DNA from: JAGVSR01 sp964589785
GTDB taxonomy: Bacteria > Pseudomonadota > Alphaproteobacteria > Rhizobiales > Hyphomicrobiaceae
Reading direction: 5' to 3'
Assembly: GCA_964589785.1 (NCBI GenBank)
Contig: CAZPUQ010000001.1
Coordinates: 372,001-436,000 of the forward strand
Length of the DNA: 64,000 bases
Shown: positions 44,730 through 53,114 of the stretch, in pieces
Position numbering within the stretch: position 1 is the first letter of the stretch
How the letters are laid out: each line of letters opens with the position of its first letter
Position numbers and translations under genes: made by a program
The notes under the pieces: generated by a model
The model's input: the letters and a program-made list of their open reading frames with translations, nothing else
The model's database searches: none
Told to the model about the DNA's origin: nothing

Positions 44730-46796
44730 ATGGGGACTTCCGATGGCCCGTCCGGGGGCCAGACGTCGGGCCGCAGCTCCCGCTGCATCGCACTGGTAGG
44801 CCCGTACCTCTCCGGCAAGACGACGCTGCTCGAAGCCATCCTCGCCCGCACCGGCGGCGTCACCCGACAGGGTAAGGTCGCCGAGAAGAACACCATCGGC
44901 GATTCCAGCCCCGAGGCCCGCGATCACGGCATGAGCGTCTCGCTCAACGTGGCCGACGTTTCCTTCCTGGGCGACACCTTCACCTTCGTCGACTGCCCCG
45001 GCTCGGTCGAGTTCCAGCACGAAAGCGCCCTGGCGCTGACGGCCGTCGATGCCGCCGTGGTCGTGTCCGAGCCCGACCCCAAACGCCTCGCCGCCCTCCA
45101 GGTCATCCTGAAGTCGCTCGAGGACCGCGGCATTCCCCATTTCCTTTTCCTGAACAAGATCGACAGCTTCTCCACGCCCGTCCGCGACATCCTGCCAATG
45201 CTGCGGCCGGCCTCGTCGAAGCCCCTCGTCCTGCGCCAGATCCCGATCTGGGAGAACGGCATCGCGACGGGCTTCATCGACCTCGCCTCCGAGCGCGCCT
45301 ACGTCTACCGCGAGCATGCGCCGAGCGAGATCGTCGACCTGCCCGAGAGCATCGCGGCGCGCGAGCGGGAGGCGCGCTTCCAGATGCTGGAGCAGCTTGC
45401 CGACTACGACGACGAGCTGATGGAGCAGCTTCTCTCCGACATGCAGCCGCCCAACGACCGCGTGTTCAACGATCTGGCGGCCGACCTGAAACAGGGGCTC
45501 ATCTGCCCGGTGCTGCTCGGCAGCGCGGAGAAGGGCCACGGCATCTTCCGGCTCCTGAAGGCGCTGCGCCATGAGGTGCCGTTCGTGACGGAGACCGCCG
45601 CGCGGCTCGGCGTGGAGCGCGCGCGCAGCGCCGCCTTTGTCATGAAGTCCTATTACACGGGCCACGGCGGCAAGCTCTCGCTCGCCCGCGTGCTGACCGG
45701 CGAGATCGCCGACGGCGCGACGCTGACCGGATCCGGCGGCGAGACAGAGCGGGTGGCCGGCGTCTTCACGCTGCGCGGGGAGGAGCCCGCCAAGCGCGGT
45801 GCGGCCCGGGCCGGCGACACCGTCGCGTTCGGACGTCTGGACGCCATCCGCGCCGGCGAGACGGTGACGGCCGAGAAGGCGCCGCTCGCTGAGATCGCCG
45901 CTCCGGCAGCCCCCGAACCGGTGCTGTCCGCGGCCATCGGGCTGCCGGACCGCAAGGACGAGGTGAAGCTTTCGTCTGCGCTGGCAAAGCTCGTCGACGA
46001 AGATCCCTCGCTCGTCGTGGAGCAGCCGCAGGACACGCATCAGACCCTCCTCAAGGGACAGGGCGAGATGCACCTTCGGGTCGCGTTCGAGCGGCTGCAG
46101 CGCAAGCACGGCATCGCCGTCGAGCGGCTGAAGTCGCAGGTGCCCTACAAGGAGACGATCCGCAAGTCCGCCGAGGTGCGCGGTCGGCACAAGAAGCAGT
46201 CGGGCGGCCATGGCCAGTTCGGCGATGTCGTCATCCGCATCGATCCGCTGCCGCGGGGGTCGGGATTCCAGTTCAAGGAGACGATCACCGGCGGCGTGGT
46301 GCCGAAGCAGTTCATTCCGTCCGTCGAGATCGGCGTGGAGGACTACCTGAAGACCGGTCCACTGGGCTTCCCCGTGGTCGACGTCGCCGTGACGCTGACG
46401 GACGGGTCCTATCACACGGTCGACAGCTCCGACATGGCCTTCCGCCAGGCGGGCCGGCTCGCCATGAGCGAAGGCATGCCGAACTGCTCGCCCGTCCTGC
46501 TCGAGCCGATCAACTGGGTCGAGATCGCGGTGCCGTCCGACGCGACGGCCCGCGTCAATGCCATCATCTCCTCGCGCCGCGGCCAGATCCTCGGCTTCGA
46601 CGCGCGCGAGGGCTGGCCCGGCTGGGACGTCGTGACGGCGCATCTGCCGGCGTCCGAGATGGAGGATCTCATCGTCGAGCTGAGGTCGGCCACCTCCGGC
46701 GTCGGCACCTACCGGACCCGCTTCGATCACCTCTCCGAGCTCGTGGGACGGCTCGCCGAGCAGGTGCTCGCGTCGCACCGGCAGGCGGCCGCATAG
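44730..46796 (+). CDS. elongation factor G-like translational GTPase (divergent paralogue)
   Basis: A 688-residue protein with the five-domain EF-G plan. The GTPase domain has the P-loop GPYLSGKTTL (24-33), DCPG (88-91) and NKID (142-145). Domain II contains VMKSYYTGHGGKLSLARVLTGE, and the C-terminal domains IV and V contain KKQSGGHGQFGDVVIRIDP and GQILGFDAREGWPGWD. The switch I region, normally R-G-I-T-I in EF-G, reads RDHGMSVSL, so GTPase control may differ. This matches the alphaproteobacterial EF-G-like group distinct from fusA. It starts after AGGAGG. Cytoplasmic; function not established. Confidence 0.88.
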   Translation: MGTSDGPSGGQTSGRSSRCIALVGPYLSGKTTLLEAILARTGGVTRQGKVAEKNTIGDSSPEARDHGMSVSLNVADVSFLGDTFTFVDCPGSVEFQHESALALTAVDAAVVVSEPDPKRLAALQVILKSLEDRGIPHFLFLNKIDSFSTPVRDILPMLRPASSKPLVLRQIPIWENGIATGFIDLASERAYVYREHAPSEIVDLPESIAAREREARFQMLEQLADYDDELMEQLLSDMQPPNDRVFNDLAADLKQGLICPVLLGSAEKGHGIFRLLKALRHEVPFVTETAARLGVERARSAAFVMKSYYTGHGGKLSLARVLTGEIADGATLTGSGGETERVAGVFTLRGEEPAKRGAARAGDTVAFGRLDAIRAGETVTAEKAPLAEIAAPAAPEPVLSAAIGLPDRKDEVKLSSALAKLVDEDPSLVVEQPQDTHQTLLKGQGEMHLRVAFERLQRKHGIAVERLKSQVPYKETIRKSAEVRGRHKKQSGGHGQFGDVVIRIDPLPRGSGFQFKETITGGVVPKQFIPSVEIGVEDYLKTGPLGFPVVDVAVTLTDGSYHTVDSSDMAFRQAGRLAMSEGMPNCSPVLLEPINWVEIAVPSDATARVNAIISSRRGQILGFDAREGWPGWDVVTAHLPASEMEDLIVELRSATSGVGTYRTRFDHLSELVGRLAEQVLASHRQAAA

Positions 46797-46834
46797 GCCG
46801 GCCACAGGGAGAGGCAGCAGGCGCATCCCCCCTT

Positions 46835-46937
46835 CACGTCATGGCCGCCCTTGAGGCGGCCATTCAGGGGCCCAGGCTCAACTATGGGTGGCTGTAGCCC
46901 TGGGTGGTGGCCGGGGGTCACGCCCGGCCATGACGTG
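46835..46937. repeat. REP-like inverted repeat after the EF-G-like gene
   Basis: Arms CACGTCATGGCC (46835-46846) and GGCCATGACGTG (46926-46937) are perfect complements. Internal hairpins lie near 46841-46862 and 46909-46930. This is the common alphaproteobacterial palindrome of the form CACGTCATGGCCGGGC. It fills most of the 236-base gap, and no gene is seen there. Confidence 0.75.
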
Positions 46938-47032
46938 GGTTACAAGGCAAAGTGGAGTGCCGGCGTACCCCAGTCGACGAAATGCGTCGCGCTCTGAGCA
47001 GAACGGGGCGTTTCGGTGCTTCGGCGCCGAGG

Positions 47033-48199
47033 TCAGTCGTACATGAAGAAGGGGTCGCTGCCGCTGTTGCGCCGCTGCTGCGGCCTCTTGGCAGCGGGCG
47101 CGCGCGTCTGCTTGGCGGCTTTCGGCTTGTCCTTCTTGGCGCCCGACGGCGCCGCGTCCGATGCGGCCTTGGGCGTCGACGCCGGCAGAGGCTGGACGGT
47201 GACCGACGGGGCCGGCTGCTGAGCCGTCGGCTCGTTGACGGCTTGGCGCGGCTGCTCGCCGAGCGAGCCGGTCGTCGTCGGGCGCGCGGCGTCGGGCGTG
47301 GCGCTCGCGCCGGCTGCCGCCGCGGCGGCAGGTGCTGGAGCAGGAGCGGCTGCCGGAGCCGCCGTCGGAATGGGCTTGCGGGACCCTGCGTTCGTCTCGC
47401 GCACCCGCGCCAGATCCTTCTCAAGGGCCGTGCGCGCCGTCTCGGCCGACTGGCGGGCGGCCTTCTCGCGCGCCAGTTCCTCACGCACGGCTGCGGCGAC
47501 GCGCGCCGCCTCCTGCCGGGCATGCGACTCCCGCTCGAGCATGTCGCGCAGCGCGGCGGCCTCCCGCGCGGGATCGTCGCTCGCGCGGGCCGCGGCGCGG
47601 GGCGGAGCAAAGTCGGGCATGGCGGGCCTCAGCGCGAAGCGGGGCATGGGCCGCGGCGGATCAATCATGGTGAGGCCGGCGACGGATGCGACCGCGAGCA
47701 CCGCCACGGTCGCGCCGAGGATTGCCTGCGCGCGCGACGGACGGCCGCGGTAGCCCGGCTCCGCAGCCGGCGCCAGCGACGGCGCGGTGACGGCGGGCCA
47801 CGGCGAATAGGCGCCGAAGTTCCAGACGTGGCCTTCCAGATCGCGGGCGGCGTAGGCGCGGTCGCCGGCCTCGTCGCTGCCGAACTCGAGCACGATGGCG
47901 GCTCCCGCCGTGCGCGCCCGCTTGAAGTGGTCCTCGATGTCGTCGACGGCGACGTAGACCGTCTGCGTGCCGATGCCGTCGAGTTCGTCCGGCTGCTTCA
48001 GCAGGCCGTCGAGCACGGAGTGGCCGACGGGGCCGAGCATGACGACGCCGCGTCCGAAGGCAAGCTCCGCGTAGGCGACCGTGCCGTCCGGATCGCGCAC
48101 CACATTGCGGGGCTCGAAACCGAAGGCGTTGCCGAGCCACGCGATGGCCGCGTCGACGTCGCGATAGCGGATCAAGGGCACGAGGCCGTTCGACGTCAT
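47033..48199 (-). CDS. VOC (glyoxalase-fold) domain fused to membrane and coiled-coil segments
   Basis: The 388-residue product begins with one VOC module (about 5-132): LIRYRDVDAAIAWLGNAFGF, GTVAYAELAFGRGVVMLGP, TVYVAVDDIEDHFKRA and DLEGHVWNFGAYSP. A hydrophobic helix follows at about 158-177 (ILGATVAVLAVASVAGLTM), then a charged coiled coil at about 208-270 and an Ala/Pro low-complexity stretch. The basic end KKDKPKAAKQTR terminates in SDPFFMYD. The VOC part would face the cytoplasm if the helix spans once. The start at 48199 gives a normal VOC N-terminus, though its ribosome site is weak. Confidence 0.82.
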   Translation of the reverse strand: MTSNGLVPLIRYRDVDAAIAWLGNAFGFEPRNVVRDPDGTVAYAELAFGRGVVMLGPVGHSVLDGLLKQPDELDGIGTQTVYVAVDDIEDHFKRARTAGAAIVLEFGSDEAGDRAYAARDLEGHVWNFGAYSPWPAVTAPSLAPAAEPGYRGRPSRAQAILGATVAVLAVASVAGLTMIDPPRPMPRFALRPAMPDFAPPRAAARASDDPAREAAALRDMLERESHARQEAARVAAAVREELAREKAARQSAETARTALEKDLARVRETNAGSRKPIPTAAPAAAPAPAPAAAAAAGASATPDAARPTTTGSLGEQPRQAVNEPTAQQPAPSVTVQPLPASTPKAASDAAPSGAKKDKPKAAKQTRAPAAKRPQQRRNSGSDPFFMYD

Positions 48200-48467
48200 C
48201 CTGGAGCCTTGCGCGCTGGGCAGGGGCCAATGTTCTCCGATCCATGAAATTCTGGATCGATGCTCGGGCAATGGCCGCTTCTTCGGTCGAAACAGAAAAA
48301 CTGTTACGCCGCTAAGCTCACTGGTTCAGCGCCAGAATCGGTCAACGCCCTCAGGGAACACTGTGCCGGATCAAGGGGCGGAACGCCAGTGCCAAGCACA
48401 GCCTGTGGATCAGTCTGCGAGCCCATATTTTTCAGGGATTTCCGGCGCTCCGATGGCGGCCGGAGGG

Positions 48468-49127
48468 CTATTGCGAGGTGCGCTCCGGCCACAGCTGCCG
48501 CAGACGCGCATCGCGGCCGCAGCCGTGACGGTAGAATTTATAGCGCAGCGGATTCTTCTTGTAATAGTCCTGGTGATAATCCTCGGCGGGCGTGAACGCC
48601 GCCGCCGGCAGGGTCGCCACCGCTATCGGATCGGCAAAGCGATGGCTCGCCGCGAGGGCGGCCTTGCCGGCCTCCGCCGCCGCCCTCTGCGTCTCGTCGT
48701 GATAGAAGATGGCCGGGCGATAGGATGCGCCGCGGTCGCAGAACTGCCCGCCGGCGTCCACGGGATCGACGTTGCGCCAGTAGTGATCGAGCAGCGCGGC
48801 GTAGCCGACCTTGCCGGGATCGAAGCGGACCCGGACGGCCTCGTAATGGCCCGTGGTGTTGGTGCCGACCTGCTCGTAGGTGGGGTTGGGCGTGCGCCCG
48901 CCCGTATAGCCCGAGATGACCTCGACGACGCCGGGAACTTCCTCGAAGTCCTTCTCCGTGCACCAGAAGCATCCTGCCGCGAAGGTCGCTTCCGCCAGAC
49001 CGGGGGCCGCGGGCGTGAGCGGCGTTTGCGGCCCTGCGGCGGCGAGCGGCAGCGCGAGGACGACCGCTCCCGCTATCGCGGCCGCGAGCGACCGCAGGGC
49101 GCACGTCAGCAGCGGTGCTGTCGCCAT
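48468..49127 (-). CDS. msrA: peptide methionine sulfoxide reductase MsrA, exported
   Basis: Reduces methionine-S-sulfoxide in proteins. The 219-residue product has a hydrophobic N-terminal signal (SLAAAIAGAVVLALPLAAAG). The MsrA domain follows with the catalytic motif AAGCFWCTEKDFEEV (Cys 53), GGRTPNPTYEQVGTNTTGHYEAV, DPGKVGYAALLDHYWRNVDP and AEDYHQDYYKKNP. The signal places it in the periplasm, unlike most cytoplasmic MsrA. It follows msrB by 30 bases on the same strand, so the two stereospecific enzymes are made together. AAGGA lies seven bases before the ATG. Confidence 0.93.
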   Translation of the reverse strand: MATAPLLTCALRSLAAAIAGAVVLALPLAAAGPQTPLTPAAPGLAEATFAAGCFWCTEKDFEEVPGVVEVISGYTGGRTPNPTYEQVGTNTTGHYEAVRVRFDPGKVGYAALLDHYWRNVDPVDAGGQFCDRGASYRPAIFYHDETQRAAAEAGKAALAASHRFADPIAVATLPAAAFTPAEDYHQDYYKKNPLRYKFYRHGCGRDARLRQLWPERTSQ

Positions 49128-49157
49128 GGCATCATCCTTCGCCTCACTGCGGCCGGC

Positions 49158-49649
49158 TCACGTGCCTGCCTTGGGCACGAACTTCATCGCGATGCCGTTC
49201 ATGCAGTAGCGCTTGCCGGTCGGCGGCGGGCCGTCGTCGAAGACGTGGCCGAGATGTCCGCCGCAGTTGCTGCAATGGATCTCGGTGCGCGGATAGATGA
49301 GCGACCAGTCCGTCGAGGAGCCGACCGCGTTCTCGATCGGCTGGAAGAAGCTCGGCCAGCCGGTGCCGCTGTCGAACTTCGCCTCCGACGTGAAGAGAGG
49401 CTGGTCGCACGCGGCGCAGTGATAGGTGCCGGGCGTGTAGGTCTTGTCGAGGGGGCTCGTGCCGGCGCGCTCCGTGCCGTGCCGGCGCAGCACGTAATAT
49501 TGATCCTCGGTCAGGATCTTTTTCCATTCGGTATCGGTCTTGGTCACGGGAAACTCCTTGTCGGCAGCGCCCACGGGAAGGGCGCGATAAAGGAGGCCGG
49601 CGGCGGCGAGGCCCAGTCCGGCGAGGGCGAAATTGCGACGGTCGAGCAT
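49158..49649 (-). CDS. msrB: peptide methionine sulfoxide reductase MsrB, Tat-exported
   Basis: Reduces methionine-R-sulfoxide. The 163-residue product starts with a twin-arginine signal (DRRNFALAGLGLAAAGLL). The MsrB domain shows zinc pairs CAAC (78, 81) and CSNC (126, 129), GTGWPSFFQPIE, GGHLGHVFDDGP and the catalytic Cys 149 in KRYCMNGIAM. The ATG at 49649 has AGGAG seven bases upstream; the longer frame to 49889 overlaps sfsA and is not protein-like. It heads the msrB-msrA pair. Confidence 0.93.
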   Translation of the reverse strand: MLDRRNFALAGLGLAAAGLLYRALPVGAADKEFPVTKTDTEWKKILTEDQYYVLRRHGTERAGTSPLDKTYTPGTYHCAACDQPLFTSEAKFDSGTGWPSFFQPIENAVGSSTDWSLIYPRTEIHCSNCGGHLGHVFDDGPPPTGKRYCMNGIAMKFVPKAGT

Positions 49650-49776
49650 GGACGGCTCCTTCAGGCTCCGCTCCGCGCGGCGCTGTGGCGCACGGGCGGA
49701 TCGCGCGTTCGATCGCCCTCTATATACGCCGCCTTGCGCCGATCGGCTTCCGCCGCCGGGCTCCATTACACGAAGT

Positions 49777-50490
49777 TCATGCGCCGACCGGCAGCAGCCG
49801 GTCCACGTCGATGCCCTCGGGCGTGATCCGGCACGCCGCCGCGTAGGCTTCGACCCCCGCATCGCGGGCCGCCACGAGCGCTGCGGCATAAACGGGGTCG
49901 ATGTCGCGCGCCGTCCGGAATCGCTGCGCGTCGCTCCTCTGGATCAGGTAGAGCATGACCCCCCGGTGGCCCTCGCGGACCATGGCGGTGAGCTCGGCCA
50001 GATGCTTGACGCCGCGCTCGGTCTTGCTGTCGGGGAACTCGGCCAGGCCCGGCTCGCGCAGCAGGTGCACGTTCTTGATCTCGACGTAGGCAAGGCCTTT
50101 CGCCGGATCCTCGAGCAGCAGGTCGATCCGGCTCGACTGGCCGTATTTTACCTCGCGCCGGAGCGATGCATAGCCGCTGAGCGGCTCGATGAGCCCGCCG
50201 GCGATCGCTTCTGCCACGACGGCGTTGGGATGGCCGGTGTTGATGCCGACGAACGTGCGCGCCTTGCCTTTGCCGAGCTCGACGAGCTCCCAGGTGTGGG
50301 CGTACTTGCGGGTCGGGCTCGCGCTCTCGGAGAGCCAGACCGGAAGGCCGGGATCGCAGAGGCCCAGCATGGAGCCCGTGTTGGGGCAGGTGGCGGTGAT
50401 CTCGCGGCCGTCGTCGAGCACGACATCGGCCAGGAAGCGCTTGTAGCGCTGGACGAGCCGGCCGCGGACGAGGGGGGACATGAACTTCAT
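49777..50490 (-). CDS. sfsA: SfsA family protein (sugar fermentation stimulation protein homologue)
   Basis: A 237-residue cytoplasmic protein. Family segments are RGRLVQRYKRFLADVVLDDG, CPNTGSMLGL, TWELVELGKGKARTFVGINT, SRIDLLLEDPAKGLAYVEIK and KNVHLLREPGLAEFPDS, with a PD-(D/E)XK-like nuclease core formed by the acid pair and E-x-K. In E. coli SfsA is linked to maltose gene expression and binds DNA; its action elsewhere is unclear. The start at 50490 precedes the conserved N-terminus. A second ATG three codons in is possible. Confidence 0.92.
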   Translation of the reverse strand: MKFMSPLVRGRLVQRYKRFLADVVLDDGREITATCPNTGSMLGLCDPGLPVWLSESASPTRKYAHTWELVELGKGKARTFVGINTGHPNAVVAEAIAGGLIEPLSGYASLRREVKYGQSSRIDLLLEDPAKGLAYVEIKNVHLLREPGLAEFPDSKTERGVKHLAELTAMVREGHRGVMLYLIQRSDAQRFRTARDIDPVYAAALVAARDAGVEAYAAACRITPEGIDVDRLLPVGA

Positions 50491-50607
50491 GGGCCCACCC
50501 TTAGAAGCGCCGGGGCTCGGTCCGCAAGGCCGTTGTGGGGCCATGACCAGGCAGCCTTACGGGTGCTACAACCTCACGCGCCAGCGCCCGACAGGCGCCG
50601 GCCCGAC

Positions 50608-51387
50608 ATGACAGCAGAAAGCGTGCCTCCCGTGAGCATCGACGCCACCGTGACCGCCGGCCTTCTCGTCATCGGCGACGAGATCCTGTCCGGGCGGACG
50701 AAGGACAAGAACATTGGCACCATCGCCGCCCACCTGACGTCCATCGGAATCGCGCTCAGCGAGGTGCGCGTCGTCGCCGACGTCGAGGACGCGATTGTCG
50801 AGGCGGTGAACGCGCTGCGCGCCCGCTACACCTATGTCTTCACCACGGGCGGCATCGGGCCAACCCACGACGACGTCACGGCCGATGCCATCGCCAAAGC
50901 CTTCGGCGTCACGATCGACGTCGACCCGCGCGCGGTGGCGATCATGGGTCCGGCCTACGCCAGGCGTGGCATCGAGCTCAACGCCGCCCGCCTGCGTATG
51001 GCCCGCATTCCCGACGGCGCCGACCTCGTAGCCAACGAGGTCTCGATCGCGCCGGGATTTCGCATCGGCAACGTCATCGTCATGGCGGGCGTGCCGGCGA
51101 TCATGGAGTCGATGCTGGCCTCGGCCACCGCCACGCTCGAGACCGGCGCCAAGGTCCTGTCCGCCTCGCTCGTCGTCGCCCATGCCGAGGGCGAGATCGC
51201 CGAGCTCCTGGCGGCGCATCAGGCGGAATGGCCCGCCGTGGCGATGGGCAGCTACCCCGCCTTCAAGGACCAGCAGTACGCGACCGACCTCGTCCTGCGC
51301 TCGACGGATGCAGCCGCACTCACCGCAGCGCGCGACGGCCTGATGCGTAAGCTCGCGGCCAAGGGCTTGAAGTTCGCCGCGCAATAA
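50608..51387 (+). CDS. MoaB/CinA-type molybdopterin-binding domain protein
   Basis: The 259-residue product is one MoCF-binding domain: TAGLLVIGDEILSGRTKDKN, then YVFTTGGIGPTHDDVTADAIAKAFG, and ARLRMARIPDGADLVANEVSIAPGFRIGNVIVMAGVP. This is the N-terminal half of the competence/damage-inducible protein CinA, here standing alone without the C-terminal deamidase domain. The rest is an alpha/beta extension. Alphaproteobacteria commonly carry this short form; its reaction is not settled. The gene diverges from sfsA. Confidence 0.87.
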   Translation: MTAESVPPVSIDATVTAGLLVIGDEILSGRTKDKNIGTIAAHLTSIGIALSEVRVVADVEDAIVEAVNALRARYTYVFTTGGIGPTHDDVTADAIAKAFGVTIDVDPRAVAIMGPAYARRGIELNAARLRMARIPDGADLVANEVSIAPGFRIGNVIVMAGVPAIMESMLASATATLETGAKVLSASLVVAHAEGEIAELLAAHQAEWPAVAMGSYPAFKDQQYATDLVLRSTDAAALTAARDGLMRKLAAKGLKFAAQ

Positions 51388-51581
51388 CAACAGCTTAGAC
51401 ATATCCTCCGGGTTCGCATGAACGGCGTTCGTCAATGCCGCGCTGCGACGACTTGGGAACTCGCCCCACCGGTTCCGGTTTGCTCAGTTGCGCCGCGTGT
51501 GACGGTTAACGAGGGAGAGGGCGTTGCGGGGCGCTCTTGGCACCGGCGCACGGTGTGTTCAACGGGTGGGAGTGCCCCAAA

Positions 51582-53114
51582 ATGTGTTCTGACAGGCTCG
51601 TGGCGTCGCGCGGACGCCGATCCGGCGCGCGCGCCGTTTCACGCAAGGCCGCGATGACGGCGTTCGCCGCGCTGTCCACCTCCATCCTGCCGGTGGCGAT
51701 CGCCGAGGCGAAGGGTCCAGGCCGCAGCTATTGCTTCTACAAGACCTGCCACCGGGTGAAGACGATCGCCGAGACGCAGGCCCTCATCGGCAAGGACATC
51801 AAGCTCATCGCGTCGCACTACGACAACTGCCGGCGCGACCGCTTCAACCCCTGCGGACTGACCTCTTCAGGGGAACGTTTTGCCTCCGAAAGTCCCGACA
51901 ACGCGGCGAGCCCCATCCTTCCCGATGGAACGATCGCGCTCGTCTGGTCGAAGTACACGCGCCAGGCGGTCGTGCTCCGCATCAACAATGCCGGCCCTTA
52001 CTGGGGCAACCGTAAGCTCGACCTGTCGCGCGCCGCCGCCCGCAAGCTCGGTATCGGCGGCGTCGGCGAGGTCACGCTGCGCGTGCTCAAGGCGCCGACG
52101 GCGGCGGAGGCCCGTTATGTGAAGAACCGGGTTTACGAGCGCGTTCCCGGTCCCATCGGCGAGTTCGCCAGCCTCGACGCCGCGCACGCCGCCATGAGCG
52201 TCATGGTGGCACAAGGCCAGCCTAAAACGACGGCGCTGGCGGGTCTCGCTGCGCCCGTCACATCCGATCCGGCCGTCAACCTCGCCGCCGCCTTCCAGGC
52301 CCCGCTGGCACCCGGCTTCGCGCTTCCGAAGGGAGCTCTCGCCGAGGCGCTGGCAGCCCAGTCGGCCGCCGAGCGCCGTGTCGTGACAGCCGCCGCCCCG
52401 CCGGCCGAGACCGTCACGCCCGCCTCCGCGCAGGCGTCGATCGACGTGGTGCTGGCGACGCCGAAGCTCGTCGGCGTGGCGCCGGTGAAGCCCAGCCGCC
52501 GGAGCGTCAAGGCCATCGAGGTCGCAACGAACGTCGCCGCGTCGTCGGTCTCGACGCCGGCCGCTAAGGTCCAACAGGCGGAGCGGGCGCTTGCCGCGCC
52601 ACGCGACGTCGCAGTCAAGCCGCGAGTCCGCCGCAGCGCCGCGTTGAAGCCGGCGCGCAAGGAACGGCCGGCCCGCATGGCTGCGGCCAAGCCGGCGGCC
52701 GCTCCGAAGCAGGGGTCGTCGGCGTCCGCCAAACCTCCGTCCAGGCCAGACGAAGGCTCGGGCGAGATTCACGTCGGGTTCACGACCTACGCGGAGGCGC
52801 GCTACCGGCCAAAGAAGAAATCGGTTTCCAGCGTCAAGCCGGCGCCGAAGGCGATCGTGCGTGCGCCGGCCCCGCCGGCTATTGCGGCCGTACCGCCGCC
52901 CCCCGGCGCGACGAAACGCGCGGGTCTCCCCAAGTCCGGCAGGTCGGCGGCCTTGAAAGCGGGCGGCTGGCAGTCCTCGGCGGTGTTCGAGGTCCCTGCG
53001 GCGCGCCCGGCTCTGACGGGAAGCCACCCGTCCGTTCCCGCCGGCGGGCTCAGGGACGAGACGGAAATGCCGCGCCGGCCGGGCTTCAGGGTCAATTCCT
53101 CAGCGCTGGTCTAG
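51582..53114 (+). CDS. exported RlpA-like double-psi beta-barrel protein with long disordered tail
   Basis: The 510-residue product has an N-terminal signal (about 23-43). A DPBB domain of the RlpA type follows at about 65-170: LIASHYDNCRRDRFNPCGLT, then RQAVVLRINNAGPY and RKLDLSRAAARKLGI. Active RlpA lytic transglycosylases have Asp in R-V-N-D-R-G-P; here the place is Asn-Asn-Ala. The His of A-A-H-K-x-L-P is also missing, so catalytic activity is doubtful. The remaining 340 residues are Ala/Lys/Pro-rich and disordered, without a SPOR domain. GGGAG lies nine bases before the ATG. Ends overlapping the convergent next gene by 15 bases. Confidence 0.78.
   Translation: MCSDRLVASRGRRSGARAVSRKAAMTAFAALSTSILPVAIAEAKGPGRSYCFYKTCHRVKTIAETQALIGKDIKLIASHYDNCRRDRFNPCGLTSSGERFASESPDNAASPILPDGTIALVWSKYTRQAVVLRINNAGPYWGNRKLDLSRAAARKLGIGGVGEVTLRVLKAPTAAEARYVKNRVYERVPGPIGEFASLDAAHAAMSVMVAQGQPKTTALAGLAAPVTSDPAVNLAAAFQAPLAPGFALPKGALAEALAAQSAAERRVVTAAAPPAETVTPASAQASIDVVLATPKLVGVAPVKPSRRSVKAIEVATNVAASSVSTPAAKVQQAERALAAPRDVAVKPRVRRSAALKPARKERPARMAAAKPAAAPKQGSSASAKPPSRPDEGSGEIHVGFTTYAEARYRPKKKSVSSVKPAPKAIVRAPAPPAIAAVPPPPGATKRAGLPKSGRSAALKAGGWQSSAVFEVPAARPALTGSHPSVPAGGLRDETEMPRRPGFRVNSSALV

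Noticed and set aside
49633..50607. Upstream extension of the MoaB/CinA-type gene
   Set aside because: The frame runs across sfsA in antisense. The first MoCF-binding strand begins right after 50608.
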